This document shows, piece by piece, positions 8,701 to 17,075 of a stretch of DNA of 64,000 nt (within the stretch, counting starts at the first letter, position 1; each line of letters opens with the position of its first letter). The translations under genes were made by a program, and so were the position numbers. Below the pieces are notes generated by a model. The model was given only the letters and a program-made list of their open reading frames with translations. It was not told the DNA's origin and searched no databases. The DNA comes from Clostridium peptidivorans (GTDB taxonomy: Bacteria > Bacillota > Clostridia > Clostridiales > Clostridiaceae). The stretch lies in contig NZ_OAOD01000016.1 of assembly GCF_900205925.1 (NCBI RefSeq), forward strand, positions 20,838 to 84,837, read 5' to 3'.

Positions 8701-9713
8701 TATTCGATTATAGTTTTTATGGAAGAAAGGTCGATTTTTACTATTGTCCCAACGTTAATCTTAGACTCAATGGTTATTTTATGTGAAAGCTTATCTAATA
8801 TCTTTTTGCAAAGATAAAGTCCAATTCCAGTTGCCTTTTTATCCATTCGTCCGTTATACCCAGTAAAACCCTTTTCAAATACTCTAGGCAAATCCTCTTC
8901 TGCAATACCTATTCCTGTATCCTCAATTACAAGTACCTTTACTTCAGTATCCTCCATATATATTGATATTTTCCCACTGCTTGTATACTTTAGAGCATTA
9001 GAAAGTATTTGTTCAATTACAAATACCAGCCACTTTTCATCTGTTAATACAGTACAATCCATTTCTTTTAGCTCAAGTACTATATTCTTTCTAATAAACA
9101 TGTAAGCATATTTTCTAACACTCTGCCTTACAATATCTAATAAGCTATAATTTTGAAGAAGTAAATCCGATGCTGCACCATCTATTTTTAAATAGCCTAG
9201 CACCATTTCAACATATTGCTCAATTCTAAAGGTTTGTGTTAACAACTCCTTATTTTCTTCAGTGTGATTACTTTGCATCAGTAATCTCATTGCAGCAATC
9301 GGAGTTTTAATTTGATGTGCCCAAAGTGTATAATAATCTATCATTTCTGCGTGCTTAATATCTATCTTTGACATCAGTTCCCTACTTTGATTATAAAGTG
9401 TCCTCAAAATATTTTGGTAATCAGCTTCAATCAAATTGTTAGCTGATGGGATTTTATCTAACCCCGTGCTGATTTGTTTTTCAAGAATGCATAGCTCATT
9501 ATGTTTTTTATAATATTTAATGAAATCATAAACTATGAAAAAAGTCCCCACACAGGCTGATAAAAAAAGTGCATATACAATTGACTCAAGGGGTAAAGAA
9601 TATAAAGAAAAAATCATAAAAAATATAGAAAGAAAAACACTGTCCATTACTATTGTTTTCTTGTGATCTATAATATACAATAATACAATCCGTAAAAAAG
9701 ATTTTTTTTTCAT
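8700..9713 (-). CDS. BceS-type intramembrane-sensing histidine kinase
   Basis: 337 aa from an ATG at 9713 placed two bases after the regulator stop (TAATATG); the longer frame to 9773 would overlap the regulator. Two membrane segments (about 7-28 and 35-60) have almost no extracellular loop, the mark of kinases that sense through a partner transporter. The phosphoacceptor motif is AHQIKTPIAAMR (about residue 133), followed by the ATPase motifs NALKYT, EDTGIGI and KATGIGLYLCKKI. It should phosphorylate the OmpR-type regulator encoded directly upstream when the BceAB-like transporter engages peptide. Confidence 0.92.
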   Translation of the reverse strand: MKKKSFLRIVLLYIIDHKKTIVMDSVFLSIFFMIFSLYSLPLESIVYALFLSACVGTFFIVYDFIKYYKKHNELCILEKQISTGLDKIPSANNLIEADYQNILRTLYNQSRELMSKIDIKHAEMIDYYTLWAHQIKTPIAAMRLLMQSNHTEENKELLTQTFRIEQYVEMVLGYLKIDGAASDLLLQNYSLLDIVRQSVRKYAYMFIRKNIVLELKEMDCTVLTDEKWLVFVIEQILSNALKYTSSGKISIYMEDTEVKVLVIEDTGIGIAEEDLPRVFEKGFTGYNGRMDKKATGIGLYLCKKILDKLSHKITIESKINVGTIVKIDLSSIKTIIE

Positions 9714-9714
9714 A

Positions 9715-10386
9715 TTATTCCACCATATACCCCATACCCTTTTTTGTTTTAACAAAATCACAAATGCCAGCATCTGCGAGCTTTTTTCTCAGACGAGTAA
9801 CATTAACAGTTAAAGTATTATCATCTATATAGCTATCACTTTCCCAAAGCCTTGTCATAATATCATCCCGCGAGATGGCTTTACCAATATTTTCAAATAA
9901 AATTTGAAGGATCTTAAATTCATTTTTCGTAAGTTCAATTTTATTGTTTTTATATTCGAGGATTGCACTACTAAGATTTAAAACTATACCGTTATGCTCT
10001 ATTACGTCCATTTTTCCTCCAAAAGAATATGTTCTTCTGAGTAGTGCCTGAACCTTTGCTACAAGAATATTTAAATCGAAAGGCTTGGCAATAAAGTCAT
10101 CGCCACCCATATTTACGGCCATAATAACATTCATGTTCTCAGACATAGAGGAAATAAAAATTATAGGTACACTTGATATTTTGCGAATTTCGCTGCACCA
10201 ATGATAACCATTGAAAAACGGTAAAGATATATCCAAAAGCACAAGATGTGGATCAAACTGGACAAATTGTGCAATAACATCTTTGAAATCAACTATAAAT
10301 TCAGTTTCATAATTCCAATCACATAAAATATTTTTCATTGATTTTGCAATTACCATATCATCTTCAACAATCAAAATTTTATACAT
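9715..10386 (-). CDS. BceR-type OmpR-family response regulator
   Basis: 223 aa from the ATG at 10386 (GTGGGA upstream); a GTG at 10401 with AAGGA nearby is a possible alternative start adding five residues. The receiver domain (1-115) has the acidic pocket VEDD, the phosphoacceptor Asp in LLDISLP (about 53) and the switch Lys in KPFD. The C-terminal winged helix (about 130-220) reads ELTKNEFKILQILFEN and TVNVTRLRKKL. It forms a transcription unit with the kinase and probably acts on the palindrome at 8679-8700. Confidence 0.93.
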   Translation of the reverse strand: MYKILIVEDDMVIAKSMKNILCDWNYETEFIVDFKDVIAQFVQFDPHLVLLDISLPFFNGYHWCSEIRKISSVPIIFISSMSENMNVIMAVNMGGDDFIAKPFDLNILVAKVQALLRRTYSFGGKMDVIEHNGIVLNLSSAILEYKNNKIELTKNEFKILQILFENIGKAISRDDIMTRLWESDSYIDDNTLTVNVTRLRKKLADAGICDFVKTKKGMGYMVE

Positions 10387-10541
10387 ATTATATTCCCACA
10401 CAATTCCTTATTAATATTTAATTTCCTCATTATTATATCATAACTATATATATCCTTACCTTATCTCCTGCTAAAAATAATCTCCAACATAAAATTATAC
10501 TTAATTATTAAATAATTTCACTAATGATATATAACTAGTCT

Positions 10542-10729
10542 CTAGCTTTTAGGCTTTCTACCATAAGTTACTTTTACTACTATTGGATATGGCGATATAG
10601 TACCAGTAACTACATCAGCTAAAGTAGTAACTGTAGTAATTTCCATAACAAGTGTACTTTGTTTAACTGTATTTTTAAGTAGTATTTTATCATATAAAGA
10701 GAAATTTAATTTATAAAATCTATATTAAA
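10542..10729 (-). pseudogene. C-terminal remnant of an unidentified gene
   Basis: In the 500-base gap between the regulator and the lipoprotein gene, a frame without a start reads FYKLNFSLYDKILLKNTVKQ and continues STLVMEITTVTTLADV-VTGTISPYPIVVKVTYGRKPKS before TAG. The beta-strand-like pattern is protein-like and not repetitive. A TAA closes it upstream near 10730. I do not recognise the family. Probably the tail of a deleted gene; the rest of the gap is AT-rich with no other signal. Confidence 0.4.
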
Positions 10730-10854
10730 GGAAATCGTGTGGATATATGATTAGAGAATGAGAAAGTTATAAATTTAATGGGAACATTAAAATATGAATC
10801 AATTATATTAGGAATAACTTATTTGGTAGAACCAATGTTTTCATTAAAATTTAC

Positions 10855-10891
10855 ATAAAAAATAAGCATGTGCTATAGAAGCCCATGCTCA
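10855..10891 (-). terminator. Terminator after lipoprotein gene
   Basis: On the minus strand GAGCATG pairs with CATGCTT and is followed by ATTTTTT. The loop is nearly the same as in the terminator at 39968-40001. Confidence 0.65.
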
Positions 10892-10914
10892 TCTTTATTT
10901 TAATGCCATTTACT

Positions 10915-11523
10915 TTATTTAGTTTTAGTAGTTTTATCTTCTCCGGATTTTGAATCAAATACTGAAGCATCTATGTTTATAAGCAATTTTGTTAATGAAT
11001 CGTCACCATTAATTTTCCATTTGCCATCTACTTTAGTTAGAGAAATATCTCCTGTTCTATCTGTAAATTTAACGTTATTGAAACATTCTATAAGTAATTT
11101 GTCATATACTTTCTCAGTTTCTTCTTTAGTAGGTTCCTTACCAGAAAATGCTTCGTTAAATGCTGCAGCCAAAGCTTTTTGCATATAATCTGCCATTACA
11201 CCTGCAACATCTGGACCATTTACCTTTACATTAACAGTAGCCTTGTCCCCTTCTATCTTTTCAGAATTTATAGTATAAGTTAATTTTTTCATTGATTCAG
11301 TTAACTTTTTACTAGACTCATCTTTATTTGTTTCTGCTGCTTTACTTTCACCCTTATCAAAGGTTTTATTTAATAAACTTGAAAAGTCACCATTTTCTCC
11401 TTTTTTAACTTGTTCTAAATATTCCTTAGTTGTGTCAGATGGTGATTTTGTTCCACACCCATATAATCCAATTAATAGTGTGAAAATCAATAAAAACGGA
11501 ACTAATTTTCTAAATTTTTTCAT
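10915..11523 (-). CDS. Lipoprotein, DUF4878/DUF5105-like
   Basis: 202 aa. The signal peptide KKFRKLVPFLLIFTLLIGLYGC ends in a lipobox with Cys at about 23, so it is anchored to the outer face of the membrane. The mature part has a helical stretch (DTTKEYLEQVKKGENGDFSSL) followed by alternating strands (YTINSEKIEGDKATVNVKV, GDISLTKVDGKWKI), the pattern of NTF2-like DUF4878/DUF5105 lipoproteins. No catalytic residues stand out. Ribosome site AGGAGG. It is a single-gene unit with its own terminator. Role unknown. Confidence 0.75.
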   Translation of the reverse strand: MKKFRKLVPFLLIFTLLIGLYGCGTKSPSDTTKEYLEQVKKGENGDFSSLLNKTFDKGESKAAETNKDESSKKLTESMKKLTYTINSEKIEGDKATVNVKVNGPDVAGVMADYMQKALAAAFNEAFSGKEPTKEETEKVYDKLLIECFNNVKFTDRTGDISLTKVDGKWKINGDDSLTKLLINIDASVFDSKSGEDKTTKTK

Positions 11524-11640
11524 TGTTATCCTCCTAATGCTGATTTAATACTTCGTTCATATTTTATACTCGCCATTCTATTTTACCACAAAATTTTTGC
11601 TTGTGGATAATATTATGGAATTTATATAGTAATTTTTGTC

Positions 11641-11685
11641 CTGGGGTCTACCCTTGGGGCCAGGCCCCTGGGATAAATTGTAAAC
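11641..11685. repeat. GGGGCC-type dispersed repeat, copy 1
   Basis: Contains GGGGCCAGGCCCCTGGGATAAA after a degenerate half copy (CTGGGGTCTACCC). Related copies lie at 12712, 51530, 54473, 54550 and 55864. The GC-rich palindrome GGGGCC-A-GGCCCC is striking in such AT-rich DNA. Confidence 0.6.
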
Positions 11686-11697
11686 ATTTTCAAGAAA

Positions 11698-11734
11698 AAG
11701 AAAAAGAGCCCCTAAATCCTTAAGAAGCTCTTTA
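11698..11734 (-). terminator. Terminator after the 109-aa membrane protein gene
   Basis: Minus-strand hairpin AAAGAGC/GCTCTTT followed by TTCTTTTTC. Confidence 0.5.
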
Positions 11735-11803
11735 AAATATTAAATCTAATCATTAATTATACATTTAGAAAAGAAATCTATCTATGGGCAGATGCCTTTT
11801 TTA

Positions 11804-12133
11804 TTATTTTGAACTCTTAAAATCATCAATAACTTTCTTCATTTTACTTGCATCTTCAACATAGCCAGAAGCTTTTGTCCACAATTCTTTTGAAGGAATT
11901 ACTTTTTCTATTGTACCGTAAGCTTGTTTTACTAAAGGAATATTTATAATATTTGTACTTTGAACTGACATTAATATAAACCAACAAATAGCTATTAAGG
12001 CTATTATTTTTATTACACTACTTATTACTTTTATTAAAATATAAAAAGCAATAATAGCCATGATTATTAAAATTAATGTATTGGTTGTTATATGCGGTAA
12101 TTGTTGTTGAATTAAATTATTTACATTTTCCAT
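11804..12133 (-). CDS. Small membrane protein of unknown function
   Basis: 109 aa, ribosome site GGAAGAGG. Two adjacent hydrophobic segments cover residues about 18-60 (NTLILIIMAIIAFYILIKVI, then IIALIAICWFILMSV). The C-terminal 45 residues are soluble, with a helical KxxKKVIDDFKSSK end. I do not recognise the family. A 27-aa basic peptide gene lies 50 bases upstream in the same direction, so both may be co-transcribed. Confidence 0.6.
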   Translation of the reverse strand: MENVNNLIQQQLPHITTNTLILIIMAIIAFYILIKVISSVIKIIALIAICWFILMSVQSTNIINIPLVKQAYGTIEKVIPSKELWTKASGYVEDASKMKKVIDDFKSSK

Positions 12134-12182
12134 TTATATACCTCTTCCGTTTTAACATAGTTAGCAATATTTTTTAACAAAA

Positions 12183-12266
12183 TTATTTCTTCTTTTTCAA
12201 CTTGTCTTCTGCTTGTTTTATATTCTCATAAGCTCTAAAGTTAAAGAAAATTTTTCTTTCTTCCAT
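12183..12266 (-). CDS. 27-aa basic peptide
   Basis: A short frame, MEERKIFFNFRAYENIKQAE followed by DKLKKKK, begins with ATG six bases after a strong ribosome site (GAAAGGAGAAATC). It has no hydrophobic segment and ends in a poly-Lys tail. It reads toward the 109-aa membrane protein. The quality of the ribosome site is the main support; no function is recognised. Confidence 0.5.
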   Translation of the reverse strand: MEERKIFFNFRAYENIKQAEDKLKKKK

Positions 12267-12360
12267 GATTTCTCCTTTCATAAGTTCCTTTTGTAGTATT
12301 AACCCCATCATATACCATTTTAACAAACCTCTCAATTTAATCAATTGAAATTCTTCTAAT

Positions 12361-12423
12361 AAAAAAGCACCTGCTACTTTGCAGATGCTTTATAAACTTG
12401 CCACTTGTCATGTGGGTGGCACT
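12361..12423 (-). repeat. Composite terminator repeat, copy A
   Basis: Two modules in a row. On the minus strand the first begins at the TAG stop of the preceding gene and reads TAGTGCCACCCACATG; the second is the hairpin AAAGCATCTGC/GCAGGTGCTTTTTT. The same pair occurs at 20082-20148. It ends the HMA-like gene. Confidence 0.7.
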
Positions 12424-12625
12424 ATTGAATTTGGTATCCTGTATGTTCGATACAGTTTTTAATTTGCTGAGGATCTGCTGGTGGATTATATTCTACTTCA
12501 ACTGTTCCTCTAGCAATATCTATAGCTACCTCCTGCACTCCTTTTATCTCATCCAATGCATTACGCAATTTAGTTTTACTTTCAGAATTTACAAGTCCTG
12601 AAACGTTACAATGTACTGTTTGCAT
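12422..12625 (-). CDS. HMA-fold protein lacking the CxxC metal motif
   Basis: 67 aa, ribosome site GAAAGGAGAGATAAA. The size and pattern (TVHC-N-terminus, then KTKLRNALDEIKGVQEVAID, TVEVEYNPPADPQQIKNCIEHTGYQI) match heavy-metal-associated ferredoxin-like domains such as CopZ. The usual MxCxxC loop is replaced by CNVSGLVNSES, so only one of the two metal-binding cysteines is left. Classical copper chaperoning is therefore unlikely unless dimers share cysteines. It is a single gene whose TAG stop lies inside a dispersed repeat. Confidence 0.7.
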   Translation of the reverse strand: MQTVHCNVSGLVNSESKTKLRNALDEIKGVQEVAIDIARGTVEVEYNPPADPQQIKNCIEHTGYQIQ

Positions 12626-12711
12626 TTTATCTCTCCTTTCATAACTATATACTTTTCAATATTAGTATGAAATTAAAAAGAGATTTTTATTCGCTTTACA
12701 TAATTGCTTAG

Positions 12712-12742
12712 GGGCCAGGCCCCTGGGATAAAATGTAAAAAC
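12712..12742. repeat. GGGGCC-type dispersed repeat, copy 2
   Basis: AGGGGCCAGGCCCCTGGGAT followed by AAAATGTAAA, nearly identical to copy 1 about 1 kb away. It sits upstream of the plus-strand ferredoxin gene. Confidence 0.6.
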
Positions 12743-12831
12743 TTCCACTATAATTTATTAATGTTACATCTTATTGCATTTATTACCAACATATGCAATT
12801 ATATAGTTAACTATTAAATGGAGGTAAAAAC

Positions 12832-14109
12832 ATGTCACATATAGTTGGAAAAGATGCCTACAAAAGTTTAGAGGAAAGGCTAAATAGGTTTCCACAGGGC
12901 GCTCCACCATCTGAAACACTTTATAAAATCTTATCCATGATGTTTACTAAAGAAGAAGCGGCACTGGTTGCAAAATTACCTATAAAATCATTTAATATAA
13001 AAACTGCTGGTAAGCTGTGGGGCGTTAGTGAAGCGAAAGCTGCGGGTATCCTTGAATCATTAGCTTCTAAAGCATTAATTTTAGATCTTGAATGTGAAAA
13101 TGACGGCGAACAAAAATATATGATGGCTCCTCCAATGGCTGGTTTTTTTGAATTTGCATTAATGAGAGTTGGTACCAATCTTGATCAAAAGGTTCTTAGT
13201 GAATTATTTCATCAATATCTTAATGTGGAGAATGACTTTTCTAGAGATTTATTTTGGGGTACAGAAACAAAACTCGGCAGGGTCTTTGTTCAAGAGAGGG
13301 TTTTTAATGATGAAAATTCTATAGATATATTAGATTATGAAAAAGCAAGTTACATAATAAAAAATGCTAAACATATTGGTGTCAGCACTTGTTACTGCAG
13401 GCATAAAGCTCACCATTTAGGAGATGACTGCTATGCTCCTATGGAAAATTGTCTAAGCTTTTCTACTACCGCTTATACCCTTATAAAGCATAATTATGCT
13501 AGAAAAATAGATGCTTCTGAAGCTCTAGACATTTTAAATATGTCCTATGACTATAATCTAGTACAATGTGGAGAAAATGTTCAAAAGCAGCCTAACTTCA
13601 TTTGCAATTGTTGTAAATGCCATTGTGAAGCATTTGTATCTGCAAAGAAGTTTGGATTTTTAGTTCCTGTAAATACTACTAGTTATTTGCCTAGTATAAA
13701 TATAGATAGCTGTATAGGCTGTGGAAAATGTGCTAAAGTTTGTCCTATGGAAGCAATTAAATTAAAGGAAACTTCCGTAGAAAAACCTAATTTTAAAATA
13801 GCTGAGCTTTTCGAAGATTTATGCCTTGGCTGCGGGGTTTGCGTAAGGAATTGCAAAGTTAATGCTATTAAGCTAGTTCGTAGAAAGGAAAGTGTTATTA
13901 CACCTGTAACAACTGTACATAGAGCAGTATTATCTGCAATAGAAAAGGGCCAGTTACAAAACTTAATTTTTGATAATGAGGCTCATTTGAGTCATAAAGC
14001 CATGGCTGCTATACTTGCAAGTATCCTTAAACTTTCCCCTGTTCAAAAGGCAATGGCAAGTAAACAAATGAAATCCGTTTATTTGGCTAAACTCCTTGGA
14101 AACATTTAA
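12832..14109 (+). CDS. 2[4Fe-4S] ferredoxin-domain protein with N-terminal helical/winged-helix region
   Basis: 425 aa, ribosome site GGAGGTAAAAAC. The N-terminal 110 residues are helical and look like a winged-helix module (LVAKLPIKSFNIKTAGKLWG). Central Cys-rich segments (STCYCRHKAHHLGDDCYAPMENC, then FICNCCKCHCEAF) may bind an extra cluster or metal. Residues about 287-345 hold two ferredoxin motifs, CIGCGKCAKVCPMEAI and CLGCGVCVRNCKVNAI, each able to bind a 4Fe-4S cluster. It is a cytoplasmic electron-transfer protein whose partner is unknown. It is alone on the plus strand. The family is common in clostridia, but the pathway is not clear. Confidence 0.85.
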   Translation: MSHIVGKDAYKSLEERLNRFPQGAPPSETLYKILSMMFTKEEAALVAKLPIKSFNIKTAGKLWGVSEAKAAGILESLASKALILDLECENDGEQKYMMAPPMAGFFEFALMRVGTNLDQKVLSELFHQYLNVENDFSRDLFWGTETKLGRVFVQERVFNDENSIDILDYEKASYIIKNAKHIGVSTCYCRHKAHHLGDDCYAPMENCLSFSTTAYTLIKHNYARKIDASEALDILNMSYDYNLVQCGENVQKQPNFICNCCKCHCEAFVSAKKFGFLVPVNTTSYLPSINIDSCIGCGKCAKVCPMEAIKLKETSVEKPNFKIAELFEDLCLGCGVCVRNCKVNAIKLVRRKESVITPVTTVHRAVLSAIEKGQLQNLIFDNEAHLSHKAMAAILASILKLSPVQKAMASKQMKSVYLAKLLGNI

Positions 14110-14154
14110 AAATTGGGGGCATGTTTTAATATAGTGTTGATATTTAAACATTTT

Positions 14155-14182
14155 TTAAGGGAAGCTTAAACCTTCCCTTAAT
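14155..14182. terminator. Hairpin between convergent genes
   Basis: TTAAGGGAAG pairs with CTTCCCTTAA over a short loop, about 50 bases after the ferredoxin-protein stop and 85 before the LUD-gene stop. The T-run is weak on both strands. Confidence 0.45.
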
Positions 14183-14267
14183 GAATATTTTAAGAATATT
14201 ACGAAGTTGTTTTCAGAGGAGATTATTTATAACATTACTACATGGTCTGAATATCTGGATAACTGAC

Positions 14268-14867
14268 TTAGTATCCAAGATTTTCATTAATTAGAATTAC
14301 TTCCATTTCTGCATTACCATTGAGTTTTTGCATAAGTACAGAAATTCCACGACATATACGTGCTGGACTGTTACAATTAAAGCACTTCATTTCCTCACTT
14401 ACAGCACAGGGAGTTTTTATTCCAAGTCTTTTTGCATTTAGTGGTGCTGCAATATTTCTTGCACGCCACATTGCACTTTCATAATCATCAGCTATTTTGT
14501 TTGTACCTGCAATAATATACACTTTTTCATGTCCACACATCAAAGCAGAGACTCTATTTCCTGTTCCATCAATATTAATAATCTCGCCAGTTTCTGAAAT
14601 AGCATTAGCGGAAGTAAGATAAACCTGAGCCCTAGCTGATTTCTCCACAGCTTCTTTAGCTGGTTGTTTCCAGTGCCAGTAAACTTCATTATTTTGTGAT
14701 AGTGTTTCAAATAGATTCAGAGCCTCAACAGTTTTACTACCCCCTATGCCAATACTTTTCCCAACAAGTTGTGTTGTAATATATTTGGCTGCATCAGCTC
14801 CTGTTTCAAAATACGAAACTGCGAACCCCTCACTTTTTAATTTTTCAATTGTTTTTTGAATATTCAT
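14268..14867 (-). CDS. LUD-domain protein (LutC/YkgG-like, lactate-utilisation family)
   Basis: 199 aa, ribosome site AAAGGAGTATTAT. The LUD fold is indicated by VGKSIGIGGSKTVEALNLFE near residue 35 and GTGNRVSALMCGHEKVYIIA near 105. The C-terminal CFNCNSPARIC is the conserved Cys-rich end of the stand-alone branch. In LutABC a related protein takes part in L-lactate oxidation, but no LutA/LutB genes are present here, so the substrate is open. Single-gene unit, convergent with the ferredoxin gene. Confidence 0.8.
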   Translation of the reverse strand: MNIQKTIEKLKSEGFAVSYFETGADAAKYITTQLVGKSIGIGGSKTVEALNLFETLSQNNEVYWHWKQPAKEAVEKSARAQVYLTSANAISETGEIINIDGTGNRVSALMCGHEKVYIIAGTNKIADDYESAMWRARNIAAPLNAKRLGIKTPCAVSEEMKCFNCNSPARICRGISVLMQKLNGNAEMEVILINENLGY

Positions 14868-15091
14868 ATAATACTCCTTTCATCATCAATGATTTTTTCT
14901 AAGTTTCTTCGGTGAAACTTTGGCAAAACCCTTAATTTTATTCATATTAAACTTGAACCCCAAAATTATTTGGAGTTATATTTAATTTACAACAAAAAAA
15001 TTACCAATGGAAAGTGAGGTTCAAGCTTAAATCATGATTAATAATTTTTTAATTGATCATATCGTGTATCTCCATTATCTTGTTACAATAT

Positions 15092-15441
15092 TGGATCTAT
15101 GTCAATATTTTAGACACAAAAAATCGAACTTTTAAGCAACTTTTTTTCTAGCAATCATTTCACATTGATGCGGAGTAATATATCCAATACTCCCATGAAT
15201 TCTTTGGCGGTTATACCATCCCTCTATATAGTCTTCTTCTTAGCCTTATAGTACGTACTTCTAGGTATACCAATAACAGCACATAGTGTGGTTACATCAT
15301 GCACATCTTTATTTTGATCAATTATTTCTATAACAGAGTTTACTTCCTTGCAAATATGGCCATAGCCTTTTTTAAGATTTCATTCTCTTTTTTGATCCTT
15401 GCCCTTTCTTTCTTTAATTCTTTAAGCTCTTTTAAAGTCAT
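15092..15441 (-). mobile_element. IS3-family (IS150-like) element, internally deleted remnant
   Basis: On the minus strand the end of OrfA is readable (MTLKELKELKKERARIKKEN, then EILKKAMAIFARK stop at 15340), then the OrfB start (VIEIIDQNKDVHDVTTLCAV, IPRSTYYKAKKK), then directly the OrfB C-terminus (YIEGWYNRQRIHGSIGYITP, HQCEMIARKKVA stop at 15132). The DDE catalytic core is deleted. A probable terminal repeat, TGGATCTATGTCAATATTTT, begins at 15092. The left end is missing, so the element cannot move by itself. Confidence 0.75.
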
Positions 15442-15474
15442 AGTTTATGAAGAATACGTCTTCACTTAATTTTT

Positions 15475-16152
15475 TTATAATTCTGGCTCTTTTGGTTGAT
15501 TTAATTCTTCGTTATCAAAAAAATCTACTCCATCCTCAACATTAGTAGTATTTAATCCAAATATAGAAATATATCTTTCTCCATCTAATTCATAACTAAT
15601 TTTAATAATATTATAATGCATAAAGTATTTTTCATATTGGGTTCTATATCGTTTTAGTTTATAGCTATATTTTCCGTCTTCAATATTTAGTTTATCTTTT
15701 ATAATTTTATGATATTCTGTACTATAAGGAGCAGTATCAACTTCATCTTTTGGAACTTCTATTTCTATTTCAGGTATATTATCTGGAACTACCTCTTCCT
15801 TGTCTTTAATAAAATATATATATATTACATCTTTATCTCCTTTAAGCTCGATGGCTGGAATATCTCCTTCTATATTTCCAGATATCACACTCATTATCTT
15901 TTTAATTTTATTTTCATCAAGTTTATTATATTCTTCCTCTTTATAAGTTCTAATAATAGGAGTTCTAGTTTCACTCTTATCATTAATATCTACTATTATT
16001 TTGGCATTGGTTTCAGATATATTTCTTTTATATTCTGGCACAGGAGCAATTGATAAATTTGTAAAGAAAATAATCCCTACTGTGATAATAACAAATATTG
16101 ATATTGCATGAAATATATTCTTAAATACTCTACTTCTCTTATCTTTATCCAA
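15475..16152 (-). CDS. Membrane-anchored protein of unknown function
   Basis: 225 aa from a TTG preceded by AGGAGG; no ATG is available at this position. One N-terminal membrane anchor (about 11-31, IFHAISIFVIITVGIIFFTNL) follows a Lys/Arg-rich start, so the remaining 190 residues face outside. They are Lys/Glu/Ile-rich with alternating strands and no cysteine. I do not recognise the family. The gene ends 34 bases beyond the IS3 relic, so the relic may have replaced its original 3' neighbour. Confidence 0.6.
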   Translation of the reverse strand: MDKDKRSRVFKNIFHAISIFVIITVGIIFFTNLSIAPVPEYKRNISETNAKIIVDINDKSETRTPIIRTYKEEEYNKLDENKIKKIMSVISGNIEGDIPAIELKGDKDVIYIYFIKDKEEVVPDNIPEIEIEVPKDEVDTAPYSTEYHKIIKDKLNIEDGKYSYKLKRYRTQYEKYFMHYNIIKISYELDGERYISIFGLNTTNVEDGVDFFDNEELNQPKEPEL

Positions 16153-16275
16153 TTTCTTATCCTCCTTACTCTGTTATAATTCTGCTGATATACTACTTTT
16201 TTCTCTTCTCTTACAACAAATATAGTACAAATACTCCAATCTTTATAATTCAAAGCTTACATACAATTATATTTT

Positions 16276-16427
16276 TTAAGAATTTGCTAGAAGTGTAATT
16301 GAAGAAATAATTAGTAATAAAAAAATCCAGCTTATCCAACTATATTTTTCATTTTTTGAAATATATAAAAATATACAACCTATTATACACAGAGGTATAC
16401 CTATAAGAATTTTTCTTTACTTTTCAT
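16276..16427 (-). pseudogene. Frameshifted small two-helix membrane peptide
   Basis: An ATG after GGGGGGAAGTT begins MKSKEK and then hits TAG after a run of A. In the next frame the reading continues as ILIGIPLCIIGCIFLYISKN then SWISWIFLLLIISSITLLANS and TAA. One base change in the A-run would join them into a peptide of about 50 residues with two membrane segments. Either a decayed gene or a sequencing slip. Confidence 0.4.
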
Positions 16428-16501
16428 AACTTCCCCCCTTAAAGGTAAGATATCTGTACTTATAATAAGTGTATCATAATATTTCCATAATGTTCCTTAA
16501 T

Positions 16502-16540
16502 AAAAACTAAAAGCTCCCTAAACATCTTTAAGGAGCTTCC
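16502..16540 (-). terminator. Terminator after 95-aa membrane protein gene
   Basis: Minus-strand hairpin AAGCTCC/GGGAGCTTTT followed by AGTTTTT, about 100 bases beyond the stop. Confidence 0.5.
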
Positions 16541-16643
16541 TTACCTGAGCTATGAACTATTATTTTTAACTTTTTTATAAAACTCCTTCATAATAAATTA
16601 CTATTGCATGGTAAGATAAGAAATTTGTGTATGACTGTAAGGC

Positions 16644-16931
16644 TTATTTATTATCATACCTTTCAATAATAATTTCACATGCCCTAACCAATTTATATAA
16701 TACTTCACATAGTAATTTAAACAAAATTAAACCTATAATAGGTATACTAATAAAACTGATTATCTGTATAAAATCATAGATTTTTACTACTAAAGATTCT
16801 CCAGTAGTTCCTGGTAAAAGTAAAAACTCGCTGAGCATATTTAATACAACAATAATAAAACATATTAACCCCAATAATAAAATTTTATTTACTATATCTT
16901 TTGATTTCATATTTCCAATTTTAAATTTCAT
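16644..16931 (-). CDS. Small two-helix membrane protein, DUF2975-like length and layout
   Basis: 95 aa. Two membrane segments (about 15-37, ILLLGLICFIIVVLNMLSEF, and 50-75, IYDFIQIISFISIPIIGLIL) and a basic C-terminus. The nearest ribosome-site-like sequence (AGGGGATG) is about 13 bases upstream, so an internal ATG seven codons in is possible. No catalytic residues. Similarity to DUF2975-type proteins is only by layout. Single gene, divergent from the secreted protein gene at 17076. Confidence 0.5.
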   Translation of the reverse strand: MKFKIGNMKSKDIVNKILLLGLICFIIVVLNMLSEFLLLPGTTGESLVVKIYDFIQIISFISIPIIGLILFKLLCEVLYKLVRACEIIIERYDNK

Positions 16932-17075
16932 AATAATATCATCCCCTTTTTTAGTTTACTGTGCAATTTTCTACTCTTTCGTAACAAGATAAGAAAGTTG
17001 TGATGCTATTAACTTATAAAAAAAACATATTATTATATACTATTAAAGATAACTATTTTAGAGAGGTAATAAAAA

